DNA of 64,000 bases from Methylomonas subterranea (GTDB taxonomy: Bacteria > Pseudomonadota > Gammaproteobacteria > Methylococcales > Methylomonadaceae). This document shows, piece by piece, positions 6,973-16,363 of the stretch. The position numbers and the translations under genes are program-made. The stretch covers positions 1 through 64,000 of the forward strand of contig NZ_JANIBJ010000019.1 in NCBI RefSeq assembly GCF_024505185.1. The letters run 5' to 3'. Within the stretch, counting starts at the first letter, position 1. Every line of letters begins with the position of its first letter. The notes beneath the pieces are model-generated. The model ran no database searches. It saw only the letters and a list, made by a program, of their open reading frames with translations, and was not told where the DNA came from.

Positions 6973-8352
6973 TCAGATCACCCGCGAAAACTGCTGCTGT
7001 TTTTGCGCCAGATATTTGTCGAACACCATGCAAATGTTACGAATCAGCAAACGGCCGGCTGGCTGAACCGTGACGCCGGTTTCATCCATACTGATCAAGC
7101 CGTCGTCCCGCATGCTTTTGAGATTATTCAATTCGGTAGCGAAGTAATCCGCAAACGCGATATCGAATTGGCGTTCGATTTTGCCGAAGTTCAAATCGAA
7201 ATGACAAATCAATTGCGTGATGACGGCGCGGCGTAGAATATCGTCGGCATCCAGTTCCACGCCCTTAAAGACGGGCAAGCGGCCGGTGGCCATGGCCTGA
7301 TCGTATTGATCGAGTTCCTTGTAATTTTGTATATAGGCATTGCCGACCCGGCCGATGGATGTCACGCCCAGTCCGACCAAATCGCAATCCGAATGGGTCG
7401 AATAGCCCTGGAAGTTGCGATACAGCTTGCCTTCGCGCTGGGCCGCCGCCAATTCGTCGTCCGGTTTAGCGAAATGGTCCATGCCGATATAAACGTAACC
7501 GGCATCGGTGAGTTTTTGGCCGACCATTTGCAAAATTTGCAACTTTACCGCCGGACTGGGTAATTCGGCTTCATTGATCCGGCGCTGGGTTTTAAAGCGG
7601 CTGGGCATATGGGCGTAATTGAAGACCGAAAACCGGTCCGGTGCATAAGCCAAAATTTGTTCCAGGGTTTTGGCGAAAGTCTGTTCGGTTTGCAGCGGCA
7701 GGCCGTATATCAGATCGATGTTGGTGGAGCGAAAACCTTCCTTGCGGGCGGCTTCCAGCACGGCAAAGGTTTGTTCCTTGCTTTGCATGCGGTTGACGGC
7801 TTTTTGCACATCCGGATCGAAATCCTGTAAACCCAGGCTGATACGGTTAAAACCCAGTGCGCGCAATTGGGCGATGGTTTTATCGTTGGTTTCGCGCGGA
7901 TCGACCTCGATGGAATATTCGCCGCTGTCGTCATCGTGCAAATTGAAATGCTCGCGGGTGGTATCCATCAAGCGCTTCATTTGTTCGTAACTTAAAAATG
8001 TCGGCGTACCGCCGCCCCAATGCAGTTGATTGACCTTGCGCCGTCGATCGAACAAGCCGCCCTGCAGGGCAATTTCCTTGCACAGATTATCCAGATACGG
8101 CGCGGCATGGGCGCGGTTTTTGGTGACGATTTTGTTGCAGGCGCAGTAAAAACACACCGTGTCGCAAAACGGGATATGCAGATACAGAGACAATGGCCCG
8201 CCGGCGGCATTGGATTGCGCGATGTGCCGGCGATATTCGGCATCGCCGAAACCTTCGTGCAATTCCAGCGCGGTGGGATACGAGGTATAACGCGGTCCGG
8301 ATTTGTCGTAGCGCTTGATCAGATCCAGGTCAAATTTGATTGATTGATCCAT
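6973..8352 (-). CDS. hemN: Oxygen-independent coproporphyrinogen III oxidase
   Basis: Radical-SAM enzyme that converts coproporphyrinogen III to protoporphyrinogen IX without O2. The cluster motif is C63-x3-C67-x2-C70 (PFCDTVCFYCAC) after the YTSYPTA substrate-binding segment and the SLYLHIP strand. HWGGGTPTFL is the SAM-binding glycine motif. Length 459 residues, like E. coli HemN (457), and it appears complete. Its ATG overlaps the ccmI stop as TAATG, so it is translationally coupled as the last gene of the ccm operon. Haem supply and haem attachment are therefore probably co-expressed. It ends about 140 bp from the phage junction. Confidence 0.95.
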   Translation of the reverse strand: MDQSIKFDLDLIKRYDKSGPRYTSYPTALELHEGFGDAEYRRHIAQSNAAGGPLSLYLHIPFCDTVCFYCACNKIVTKNRAHAAPYLDNLCKEIALQGGLFDRRRKVNQLHWGGGTPTFLSYEQMKRLMDTTREHFNLHDDDSGEYSIEVDPRETNDKTIAQLRALGFNRISLGLQDFDPDVQKAVNRMQSKEQTFAVLEAARKEGFRSTNIDLIYGLPLQTEQTFAKTLEQILAYAPDRFSVFNYAHMPSRFKTQRRINEAELPSPAVKLQILQMVGQKLTDAGYVYIGMDHFAKPDDELAAAQREGKLYRNFQGYSTHSDCDLVGLGVTSIGRVGNAYIQNYKELDQYDQAMATGRLPVFKGVELDADDILRRAVITQLICHFDLNFGKIERQFDIAFADYFATELNNLKSMRDDGLISMDETGVTVQPAGRLLIRNICMVFDKYLAQKQQQFSRVI

Positions 8353-9551
8353 TATTCGACTGCTTGATTGATTAATATGCGGGCCGTTTGCGCGGCGAAT
8401 GGCTGAGAGATTTCGACACTGCCGATCAGATCGCCGGGTTGAGTCGCGGCTTGACCCGATTGCGACACCCGGGCAACGATTCTGAGTTGCTGGTAGTTGC
8501 CCAAATGCGTGTCGGCTTGCATGGCCATGCTGTCGTTCAAAACCAGCTCCAGCGGTAAATCGGCCAGTTGCTTACGCGCGATGGCCAGCGGCATTTTGGG
8601 GCCGGTCAAGGCCTGGGCATAGATAAACACCGTGCTGTCGGCGGCCGGTAGGTTTTTCAATGCCGGATCGAGTTCGACCCGCAGCGGAATCTCAATGGCG
8701 GGAACGGCGCCGGCCTGCTTGGCCAACTCGGCATCCAGCGCGGCCAGCATTTGCCTTACTTGCGGCAGGGATTCCGAACCGGCCGGCAGCAGCCCCGCCA
8801 GTTTTTCCCAATATTGCTTGGCTTGCCTGTATTCGCCCCGCTCGGCCCTGGCGACGCCGGCCAACCACAGGGCGTTGTCGTCGTCGGGGTGCTTTTGTAA
8901 AACAAGGTCTATCAATTGTTCGGGTTCGCCGCTCATGCGGCCACCGCGCGACATGGCCAGACTATTGGCGTACTGCAATTGCACGTCGCTATCTTGCGGT
9001 TGGCTAGCGTACAGCTTGGCATAGACCTCGGCGGCCTGTTGGTATTGCTGTAAATAGCTATAGGAGCGGCCCAGCATTTTCCAACCTTCGATATCTTCCG
9101 GTTGTTGCTGCAAACGCTGTTCCAGCTTTGCAATCATCTGGGCCACGTTTTCCGCCGCTTTGGTTTGATTGGCCTGTAATTCAATTTTATTCAAGGCATT
9201 GGCATCGCCGAGCATTAAATAGATGAATAAACTCAGGCACGGCAGCAGCAGCGCCAATAGCGGAATCACCCACCTGCCCCTTGATTTCGAAGCCGGCGTA
9301 TGCACGGCGGACTCTATGTCGTCGCTCAAGATCAATTGCAGTTCGGCATATTGTTCGTCGAACTGGGTTTGCGTCAACGCACCCTCTTGTAACTGTTGTT
9401 TCAGCTCCGTCAGGCGCTGGCGGGCGATTTTGATATTGCGTTGTTGATGGCCGTCGTCAACCGGCAACTGTTTTGTCAATAAGGCCGGCACCAGCATTGC
9501 CAGCGCTATCAGGATCAGGCCGGCAACGATTAACCAAAATAGCGTATTCAA
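8352..9551 (-). CDS. ccmI: CcmI, apocytochrome c chaperone
   Basis: Member of the CcmH/haem-lyase complex that presents unfolded c-type apocytochromes. It has an N-terminal TM (FWLIVAGLILIALAMLVPALL), a cytoplasmic loop with heptad-like polar residues, a second TM near residue 100 (WVIPLLALLLPCLSLFIYLML), then a TPR region (GWKMLGRSYSYLQQYQQAAEVYAKLY and following repeats) and a C-terminal beta domain. Length 399 residues. It overlaps ccmH by 4 bases. The two-TM plus TPR layout is diagnostic. Confidence 0.9.
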   Translation of the reverse strand: MNTLFWLIVAGLILIALAMLVPALLTKQLPVDDGHQQRNIKIARQRLTELKQQLQEGALTQTQFDEQYAELQLILSDDIESAVHTPASKSRGRWVIPLLALLLPCLSLFIYLMLGDANALNKIELQANQTKAAENVAQMIAKLEQRLQQQPEDIEGWKMLGRSYSYLQQYQQAAEVYAKLYASQPQDSDVQLQYANSLAMSRGGRMSGEPEQLIDLVLQKHPDDDNALWLAGVARAERGEYRQAKQYWEKLAGLLPAGSESLPQVRQMLAALDAELAKQAGAVPAIEIPLRVELDPALKNLPAADSTVFIYAQALTGPKMPLAIARKQLADLPLELVLNDSMAMQADTHLGNYQQLRIVARVSQSGQAATQPGDLIGSVEISQPFAAQTARILINQAVE

Positions 9552-10006
9552 TCCTCTTCACCTTGTTGCAGTATTTCGTTGAGTTTGCCTAGCTGCTTGC
9601 TATCCAGGCCAGTTTGCGCCGCGACCTTTTTTTGCCGCGCCAGCACGACTACCGTGACGATGCCAATCAATAAAAAGACAATGGGCCCCAACCATAGCAA
9701 AGCGGTTTTGATACCGAAGGCGGGCCGATACATGACAAAATCGCCGTAGCGCTGGGTCATGAAATCCACTACGTCCTGTTGCGATTTGCCTTGCTGCAGC
9801 ATATCGTAGACTTGCTGGCGTAAATCCTTGGCCAAATCGGCATTGGAATCGGCGATGGTTTGGTTCTGGCATACCAGGCAGCGTAGCTCCGAGATCAAGG
9901 TTTGGTAGGCTTGCTCCCTGGCCGGGTCGTCAAAGGGATGGTATTCCACCACCGCCGTCGCCGGCAGCGCCAGTAAGCATAAAATCAAGATTATGACTTT
10001 ATTCAT
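9548..10006 (-). CDS. ccmH: CcmH, thiol reductase for apocytochrome c
   Basis: Membrane-anchored periplasmic thioredox protein that keeps the CxxCH cysteines of apocytochromes reduced. A signal peptide ends near TAVVEY. The active site reads LRCLVCQNQTIADSNADLAKDL (RCxxCQ, with Leu where many homologues have Pro). A C-terminal TM (FGIKTALLWLGPIVFLLIGIVTVVVLA) follows. Length 152 residues, the short form, with the TPR part encoded separately as ccmI. Four-base overlaps join it to ccmG and ccmI. Confidence 0.95.
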   Translation of the reverse strand: MNKVIILILCLLALPATAVVEYHPFDDPAREQAYQTLISELRCLVCQNQTIADSNADLAKDLRQQVYDMLQQGKSQQDVVDFMTQRYGDFVMYRPAFGIKTALLWLGPIVFLLIGIVTVVVLARQKKVAAQTGLDSKQLGKLNEILQQGEED

Positions 10007-10542
10007 GCCGGCTCCAGGTTAAGCGTTTGCAACAAGGGTAGGAAAATACGTTCGATATCGCCGGGTTCAACCGGCCCGGTATGCTTGTAGCGGATCACGC
10101 CGCGTTTATCGACGACAAAAGTTTCCGGCACGCCGTAGACGCCGTAATCGATACCGACCCGGCCGTCGCTATCCATGATACTGACATCGTAAGGGTTACC
10201 CAATTTTTGCAGCCATTGCTGGGCGGCCGAGGCTTCGTCTTTGTAATTCAGGCCGACGATGCTCACCAATTTACGTTTGGCCAATTCCAGCAACAAAGGA
10301 TGTTCCTGCCGGCACGACACACACCAGGATGCCCAAACATTCAATAGCCATACCCTGCCCTTTAAATCCTGCTGAGACAGGGTTTTTTCCGGTGTTGCCA
10401 GTATCGGCAGACTGAAGGCCGGCGCCGGTTTACCGATTAGGGGCGACGGTATGTCTTTCGGGTTCAGGCGTAAGCCGATGGCCAGAAAAACCGCCAGCAC
10501 CACAAACAACAGCAGCGGCAACAAATATTTCAATTTAAGCAT
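10003..10542 (-). CDS. ccmG: CcmG/DsbE thiol:disulfide oxidoreductase
   Basis: Periplasmic thioredoxin-fold protein with an N-terminal membrane anchor (YLLPLLLFVVLAVFLAIGL). The active site is WASWCVSCRQEHPLL, a WCxxC motif in the acidic-groove context typical of CcmG. Later motifs YGVYGVPETFVVDKRG include the cis-Pro. It passes reductant from CcdA/DsbD to CcmH and apocytochrome. Length 179 residues. It overlaps ccmF by 8 bases and ccmH by 4. Confidence 0.95.
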   Translation of the reverse strand: MLKLKYLLPLLLFVVLAVFLAIGLRLNPKDIPSPLIGKPAPAFSLPILATPEKTLSQQDLKGRVWLLNVWASWCVSCRQEHPLLLELAKRKLVSIVGLNYKDEASAAQQWLQKLGNPYDVSIMDSDGRVGIDYGVYGVPETFVVDKRGVIRYKHTGPVEPGDIERIFLPLLQTLNLEPA

Positions 10543-12484
10543 GCGCGGCCACCGCTTTTTTGTTGAGCATTCGATAGCGTCTGTCCATGGCGCCCAGCAA
10601 TCCTCCCAGCGCCATGAATACGCCGCCCAGCCAGATCCAGCGGATAAAGGCTTTGTAATACACCCGCAGACTCCAGGCGCCCTCCTCGCCCAAGGGTTCG
10701 CCTATCGCGACGAACAAATCCCGAAACAGACCGGCATCGATGGCGGCTTCAGTCATCGGCATGGTTTGCACCCGATACACCCGTTTTTGCGGCGACAATT
10801 CGGCCACGGTTTCGCCTTTATGCGTGACTGTCAGATAGCCTTGCTCGGCCCGGTAATTGGGGCCTTCGGTCGATTTGACGCCGTGAAAATTGAATACATA
10901 ACCGAACATGTCCAGATGATCGCCCGGCGCCATACGCACGTCGCGTTCCATGCTGTAGACGGAGGTCATGGTGATCCCCACCACAAACACCGCGATACCG
11001 ATATGCGCCACGGTCATGCCGTAGAAACCGGCCGGAATTTGCCTGATGCGCTCGAGCGACCAGCTTTGCAGGCGTTGCTTGAAAGCAAACCCGGTGACCG
11101 CCAAAGTCCATAGAGCCAAACTTAAGCCCAATACCGCCGCCCAGGAATAAAAAGGCATCAGCAAGGGCAAGGCGGCGGCGAGCGCCAGACATACCGCGGT
11201 CATCAGCCAAACCGGTTTGCCCAGGGTTTTCAGGTCGTCGCGCTTCCAATGCAGCAACATGCCGAAACCCACCGCAATGCTAAGGGGCGCCATTAACGGA
11301 ATGAATACCGCATTGAAGTATGGTGGACCCACCGACAACTTACCCAGACCCAGGGCATCAATGACCAAGGGATACAGGGTGCCCAGCAAAATACTGGCGG
11401 CAGTAACCACCAACAACACATTGTTGATCAGCAATACCGATTCGCGCGAAACCAATTCGAAACTGGCGCTGCTTTTTACCCGCGGCGCCCGAATTGCATA
11501 CAGCAACAACGATCCGCCCACTACCACGCCTAAAAACACCAGAATGAATACCCCACGGGTTGGATCGCTGGCAAAGGCGTGCACCGAGGTCAACACGCCG
11601 GACCGCACCAGAAACGTGCCCAGCAAGCTGAGGGAAAAGGCAAAAATCGCCAACAAGACAGTCCAGGTTTTAAACACGCCGCGTTTTTCGGTGGCGGCCA
11701 GGGAGTGAATCAGCGCGGTACCGACCAGCCAGGGCATAAATGAGGCGTTCTCGACCGGATCCCAAAACCACCAGCCGCCCCAGCCCAGTTCATAATAGGC
11801 CCACCAACTGCCCAAGGTGATACCCAGGGTCAAAAACAGCCAGGCTACACTGGTCCAGGGCCGCGACCAACGCGCCCAGGCCGCATCCAACTTGCCCTCG
11901 ATCAATGCCGCAATCGAAAAGGCAAAGGCCACCGAAAACCCCACGTAACCCATGTACAGCATGGGCGGATGAATCGCCAGACCGGGATCCTGCAATAGCG
12001 GATTCAAGTCCCGCCCCTCGGCGGGTGCCGGAAACAAGCGCTCGAACGGATTGGAAGTGAACAGCAAAAACAGCATAAAACCGACGCTGACCAGCCCCAT
12101 CACGCCCAATACCCTGGCGCGGGTAGCATCCGGAATGTGCTTGCTGAACATGGCCACCAAGCCGGTCCAGATCGACAAGGTCAAGGCCCAGAGCAATAAA
12201 GAACCTTCATGCGCCCCCCAAACCCCGGATACCAGATAAATAAACGGCAAGCCGGTGTTGGAATTTTGCGCCACATAAGCCACGGAAAAATCGTGCACGA
12301 TAGTGCTATAAGTCAAACAGCCGTAGGCAATCGCCATAAAGAATAATTGCCCGAAGGCCGCCGGCTTGGCAACATACACCCAGCCCGCGATGCCTTTTGA
12401 GGCTCCGGCCAGCGGCAGCGTGCCTTGCACGACAGCCATGCACAAGGCCAAAATTAGGGCAAAATGGCCGATTTCGGGAATCAT
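10535..12484 (-). CDS. ccmF: CcmF, cytochrome c haem lyase subunit
   Basis: Large polytopic haem lyase that attaches haem from holo-CcmE to CxxCH motifs. The tryptophan-rich WWD signature is present as WGGWWFWDPVENASFMPWL, flanked by membrane helices and conserved His-containing loops. About 14-15 TM segments are apparent over 649 residues, the normal size. It lies between ccmE and ccmG with short overlaps on both sides. Confidence 0.97.
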   Translation of the reverse strand: MIPEIGHFALILALCMAVVQGTLPLAGASKGIAGWVYVAKPAAFGQLFFMAIAYGCLTYSTIVHDFSVAYVAQNSNTGLPFIYLVSGVWGAHEGSLLLWALTLSIWTGLVAMFSKHIPDATRARVLGVMGLVSVGFMLFLLFTSNPFERLFPAPAEGRDLNPLLQDPGLAIHPPMLYMGYVGFSVAFAFSIAALIEGKLDAAWARWSRPWTSVAWLFLTLGITLGSWWAYYELGWGGWWFWDPVENASFMPWLVGTALIHSLAATEKRGVFKTWTVLLAIFAFSLSLLGTFLVRSGVLTSVHAFASDPTRGVFILVFLGVVVGGSLLLYAIRAPRVKSSASFELVSRESVLLINNVLLVVTAASILLGTLYPLVIDALGLGKLSVGPPYFNAVFIPLMAPLSIAVGFGMLLHWKRDDLKTLGKPVWLMTAVCLALAAALPLLMPFYSWAAVLGLSLALWTLAVTGFAFKQRLQSWSLERIRQIPAGFYGMTVAHIGIAVFVVGITMTSVYSMERDVRMAPGDHLDMFGYVFNFHGVKSTEGPNYRAEQGYLTVTHKGETVAELSPQKRVYRVQTMPMTEAAIDAGLFRDLFVAIGEPLGEEGAWSLRVYYKAFIRWIWLGGVFMALGGLLGAMDRRYRMLNKKAVAAHA

Positions 12485-12915
12485 TCGGCCTCCGGGGCTT
12501 TTTTCAGGCTGTCGGCCACTTCCGGCGGCATATAGTTTTCATCGTGTTTTGCCAGCACTTCCTCGGCCACGAATACGCCGCGGCCATCCAGGCGGCCCAT
12601 GGCGACTATGCCCTGCCCTTCGCGGAACAAGTCAGGCAAAATGCCGCTGTATTCGACCGTGACTTCCTTGCTGAAATCGCTGAGTTTGAAACGTACCAAC
12701 AGATCGGCACCGGGCCGCTCCACGCTGCCCTTAACCACCATGCCGCCCAAGCGGAATAAGGCGTCCCGGGGCGCCTTGCCTTCGGCGACATCCGTGGTCG
12801 AGAAAAAGTACATCAGATTTTCGTTAAAAGCCTTCAGGGCGAAGGTTGCCGCCAATCCAATCCCAATCAGCATCAAGCCGATCAGCAACAAGCGTTGTTT
12901 ACGGTGTGGTTTCAT
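12481..12915 (-). CDS. ccmE: CcmE, periplasmic haem chaperone
   Basis: One N-terminal TM (QRLLLIGLMLIGIGLAATFAL) precedes an OB-fold periplasmic domain. The covalent haem-binding histidine lies in VLAKHDENYMPPEV, the HxxxY motif. It receives haem from CcmABCD and delivers it to CcmF. Length 144 residues. It overlaps ccmD and ccmF by 4 bases each. Confidence 0.96.
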   Translation of the reverse strand: MKPHRKQRLLLIGLMLIGIGLAATFALKAFNENLMYFFSTTDVAEGKAPRDALFRLGGMVVKGSVERPGADLLVRFKLSDFSKEVTVEYSGILPDLFREGQGIVAMGRLDGRGVFVAEEVLAKHDENYMPPEVADSLKKAPEAE

Positions 12916-13076
12916 TGTTGTGCGCGTTTTTGTTTAAGGGCCAGTTGTCTGAGTAATTGTTTACGCTGCACGATGGGTGCAAACAGGTTCCACAGCAACA
13001 CGGCAAGCGTGATGCCGTAGGATGTCCAGACATAAAAGGCGTAACCGCCCATGGCAAAAAAATTCTCAAGACTCAT
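12912..13076 (-). CDS. ccmD: CcmD, small subunit of haem exporter
   Basis: Short single-TM protein (MSLENFFAMGGYAFYVWTSY, then a hydrophobic helix and a basic tail KQLLRQLALKQKRAQQ) needed for release of holo-CcmE from CcmABC. The frame is open from 13106, but the ATG at 13076 overlaps the ccmC stop as ATGA and gives the standard MGGYAFYVW N-terminus. 54 residues. Confidence 0.93.
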   Translation of the reverse strand: MSLENFFAMGGYAFYVWTSYGITLAVLLWNLFAPIVQRKQLLRQLALKQKRAQQ

Positions 13077-13849
13077 GCGTTTTGCTCCAGCAGGTTTTTC
13101 ACCCATTGCGCGGAAGGCTCGCGTTTAATCAATTCCAACTTGGCGGCCTGCAACACCGCAATGGCGTAATACACCTTGAAGGCGCCAGCCATCAGCAACA
13201 ACGGAATCAGCATGCTGATATGAATGGACGGCTTGTCCATTTTGCTGACCGTGGGTCCCTGGTGCAGGGTATTCCACCATTCCACCGAGTAATGAATGAT
13301 GGGAATGTTTACCACGCCCACCAAAGCCAAAATCGATACCGCCCTGGCCGCGCTACGTTTGTCCTCGATGGCGCCGTACAAACTGGTCACCCCCAGATAC
13401 AAAAACAGCAGGATAAGTTCCGATGTCAGGCGCGCATCCCACACCCACCAAGTGCCCCACATCGGTTTTCCCCACAGGGAACCGGTCACCAGCGCCACCA
13501 AGGTAAAGCCGGCGCCGATAGGCGCGCTGCTGATCAACATTACTTCGGCCAGTTTCATGCGCCAGACCAAGGCAATACCGCCCATGACGGCCATCAGCAC
13601 GTAAATGAATAAAGACATCCAGGCCGCCGGCACGTGGATGTAAATGATACGGTAACTGTCGCCCTGCTGATAATCGGCCGGCGCCATCACCAAGCCTCCG
13701 TACAAGCCCGGAATCAGCAGCAATAAAAACAAAACCGTCAACCAGGGCAGCAGTTTGTCGGCCAGCGTATAAAAATGCGGCGGCGATGCGGTGCGGTGAA
13801 AGAAGCGGCTGATGGGGGCGGGAATAAACGACATAGGCTTAATTAACAC
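13073..13849 (-). CDS. ccmC: CcmC, haem-handling membrane protein
   Basis: Six-TM WWD-family protein that loads haem onto CcmE. The signature is WGTWWVWDARLTSELILLFLY, with flanking His-containing periplasmic loops (IYIHVPAAWM and IIHYSVEWWNTLHQ). Length 258 residues. It overlaps ccmB by 11 bases and ccmD by 4. Confidence 0.96.
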   Translation of the reverse strand: MLIKPMSFIPAPISRFFHRTASPPHFYTLADKLLPWLTVLFLLLLIPGLYGGLVMAPADYQQGDSYRIIYIHVPAAWMSLFIYVLMAVMGGIALVWRMKLAEVMLISSAPIGAGFTLVALVTGSLWGKPMWGTWWVWDARLTSELILLFLYLGVTSLYGAIEDKRSAARAVSILALVGVVNIPIIHYSVEWWNTLHQGPTVSKMDKPSIHISMLIPLLLMAGAFKVYYAIAVLQAAKLELIKREPSAQWVKNLLEQNA

Positions 13850-14513
13850 TCATTTTCAGCGCCGCCGCGGTGGGCAGCGGGGTTAACACCAGGGCCAGCA
13901 ACAACATGGCTGCCAAAATATTGATCTGGGCGCCCGTCGGCAGACCGCCAGCGGCTCTATCGACGGCACCGCTGGCAAAGATCAGCACCGGAACGTACAG
14001 GGGCAGTACCAACAACGACAGGATCATGCCGCCGCGCCGCAATCCGACCGTCAAGGCCACGCCGATGGCGCCGATCAGGCTCAACAGCGGCGTGGCCAGA
14101 ATCAGGCTCAACCACAGGGTGGGCATGGCTTGTTCCGGTAGACCCATGAACAAGGCCAACAGGGGCGCGACCAGCAGTAAGGGCAAGCCGGTTACCAGCC
14201 AATGGGCGAAGACTTTACCCAGCACCAGCACCGATAGGGGGTGCGGACTCAGCAGCAATTGCTCCAGCGAACCGTCTTCAAAGTCCGAACGAAATAAGCC
14301 GTCCAGCGACAACAATGCCGCCAGCAGCGCGGACACCCAAATCACGCCCGGCGCCATGGCCCGCAATAAATTGGGCTGGGCACCGACGGCCAGCGGAAAC
14401 AGAGTCACCACTAGCACGAAAAAAAACAAGGGGTTGGCCATTTCGGCGCGGCGGCGAAAAGCCAGCAACAAATCACGGCGCACAATGGCGAAAAAGGCTT
14501 GAATCAAGGGCAT
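13839..14513 (-). CDS. ccmB: CcmB, ABC transporter permease of haem maturation
   Basis: Membrane partner of CcmA, with six predicted TM helices over 224 residues. The sequence FRSDFEDGSLEQLLLSPHPL is the conserved cytoplasmic coupling region of CcmB. With CcmA and CcmD it uses ATP to release haem-loaded CcmE from CcmC. It overlaps ccmA by 10 bases. Confidence 0.95.
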   Translation of the reverse strand: MPLIQAFFAIVRRDLLLAFRRRAEMANPLFFFVLVVTLFPLAVGAQPNLLRAMAPGVIWVSALLAALLSLDGLFRSDFEDGSLEQLLLSPHPLSVLVLGKVFAHWLVTGLPLLLVAPLLALFMGLPEQAMPTLWLSLILATPLLSLIGAIGVALTVGLRRGGMILSLLVLPLYVPVLIFASGAVDRAAGGLPTGAQINILAAMLLLALVLTPLPTAAALKMSVN

Positions 14514-15136
14514 GAATCCAGGTGAATGCGTTGCAGACCGAGGTGCGGGAATGTCAAATCGTGGTGAGAAGTCAATATCACCATGCCGCCGTTTTTGGCA
14601 TGCTCGTCCATTAATGTTTCAATCAGCTCTATACCCTGTTTATCCAATGAGGTAAACGGTTCGTCCAGAATCCATAAGATACTGTGCGTCACCAGTAGGC
14701 GCGCCAGCGACAAACGGCGCTTCTGTCCGGCGGACAAGGACTGCACGGGACTGTCGTCATACCCGCTCAAGCGCACCTTTTGCAGAGCCAGATCGATGCT
14801 GTATTGGCCGGGATGCCCCAAAGCCAGGGCAAAACGAAGGTTTTCCAGAACCGTAAGCTCTTTTTTGGTGCCGTCGGCATGACCGACATAGGCCATATCG
14901 GCAAAATACCGGCTCTCGGCAATCCGCCGACCGGCCCAAAATATTTCACCGCCGTCGGCCTCGCGAAAACCGCATAAAATTCTCAATAGCGTTGTTTTAC
15001 CGCTACCGTTGCTGCCTTCCAACAATAAAACCTGACCGGGGCGCAAACCAAAGCTCAAGCCGGAAAACAGCAGTCTGTCATCGCGACTGCAGGATAAACC
15101 GGCCACTTCAAGCATTGCCGAGGACGAATGTTCCAT
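14504..15136 (-). CDS. ccmA: CcmA, ATPase of haem maturation ABC transporter
   Basis: First gene of the ccm operon. Walker A is GSNGSGKTTLLRIL, the signature is LSAGQKRRLSLARLL and Walker B is LWILDEPFTSLDKQG, with the switch His in TSHHD. The ATG at 15136 is used; a TTG one codon upstream is also in frame. About 210 residues. The operon promoter should lie in 15137-15428, which is shared with the divergent VPLP-CTERM gene. Confidence 0.95.
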   Translation of the reverse strand: MEHSSSAMLEVAGLSCSRDDRLLFSGLSFGLRPGQVLLLEGSNGSGKTTLLRILCGFREADGGEIFWAGRRIAESRYFADMAYVGHADGTKKELTVLENLRFALALGHPGQYSIDLALQKVRLSGYDDSPVQSLSAGQKRRLSLARLLVTHSILWILDEPFTSLDKQGIELIETLMDEHAKNGGMVILTSHHDLTFPHLGLQRIHLDSCP

Positions 15137-15428
15137 CAATCTCTATCCGATTCCATCTCAAAGCTCGGCATTTTAGCAATAATTCGGGCCCGATTGGCGA
15201 ACAGAACAAAACACCGCATGCTGCTCATCGAAAATTGACGGACGCACGCCTCACCGATATTCTGCTCAACTGTTCAGATACAATGAACCAGCATTACCCG
15301 ACAAGACGCTACAAGTCGAGGGAAAGCCGGACACAAACTTTTATTTTCGCTAATAACTATTTTTATGGTATGAATATTCGAAAGAATTGGTTTGCTTCAC
15401 TCTATCAAAATACCTGTCGGAGACTGCG

Positions 15429-16223
15429 ATGAAATATTCCACTAAACATCGATTTTCTATCGGTCTGCTTCTCAGCTTTACCTCTCTAACCACCCAAGCG
15501 GCACTTCATGATCGCGGCGGCGGCCTAATTTATGATGACGTACTCAATGTTACTTGGCTTCAGGACGCTAATTACGCCGCGACTCAGGGTTACAGTTTGC
15601 TTCAGAATGGACGGTACCTGAGTTGGTACGACGCATTGACTTGGGCTGAAAACCTTACTTATTTCGACTCTGTACGTAATGTTACTTGGACTGACTGGAG
15701 GCTGCCAAAAATCACGCCTCTAGATCCGACAATTGGCTGGCAGATGCAGATAAGTACCAACGGTGATCAGGATGACGCGTACAACGTCAGCGCCCCCGGC
15801 ACTAAATATGCCGGTTCAACCGCCAGCGAACTCCCTTACATGTTTTTCAATAACCTCGGTAATACGTCGCGTTGCCCAGTAGGCTTCGGGTTTGCTGACT
15901 GCAGTACGGACAGTTATCTGAACTATACGCTCAATACCGGGATATTCATCAACATGGAAAAAGGCGGTTATTGGACTGGTAGCGACGAGAATTTGCCATT
16001 TAAAGACGGTTGGGGCTTTGACATGGGGGCTCAGTGGGGCTTGCAGGGCGCTTTCAATGCCGGTGTTCCCCGTATCGCATGGGCTGTACGCGATGGCGAC
16101 GTTGCCGCCGTACCGTTGCCAAGCGCGATTTATATGTTCGCCGCAGCGATTACTGGATTTTTGAGTTTAAGGCGTAAACATCATGTTGGAATTTGTCAAC
16201 AGCCGCACCAAGAGTCAATGTAA
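15429..16223 (+). CDS. Secreted Lcl-type (DUF1566) protein with VPLP-CTERM signal
   Basis: 264 residues from the ATG at 15429, which has GGAGA about 6 bases upstream. A signal peptide ends near TTQA. The body shows the DUF1566/Lcl pattern: DVLNVTWLQDANYA, YDALTWAENL, WTDWRLPK and GGYWTGSDE. The C-terminus has a sorting signal of the exosortase type: VPLPSA, then the hydrophobic helix IYMFAAAITGFLSL, then RRK. Such proteins are exported and then cleaved and anchored or released by exosortase/XrtB-like enzymes. An unusual 14-residue tail (HHVGICQQPHQESM) follows the basic cluster. Ligand unknown. It is divergent from ccmA. Confidence 0.78.
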   Translation: MKYSTKHRFSIGLLLSFTSLTTQAALHDRGGGLIYDDVLNVTWLQDANYAATQGYSLLQNGRYLSWYDALTWAENLTYFDSVRNVTWTDWRLPKITPLDPTIGWQMQISTNGDQDDAYNVSAPGTKYAGSTASELPYMFFNNLGNTSRCPVGFGFADCSTDSYLNYTLNTGIFINMEKGGYWTGSDENLPFKDGWGFDMGAQWGLQGAFNAGVPRIAWAVRDGDVAAVPLPSAIYMFAAAITGFLSLRRKHHVGICQQPHQESM

Positions 16224-16363
16224 TTTTTATCGCAATATATATTGCTAAATTTTGAAACATTTCATGTTGTTTTTTGGTTCTTTCTGCCCAAGGACAGAAT
16301 TTAAAGCAGGTATAAAAATTAGATGTAAAAGAAATTTAAGCATACTATCGTTCCTTGACTAGT

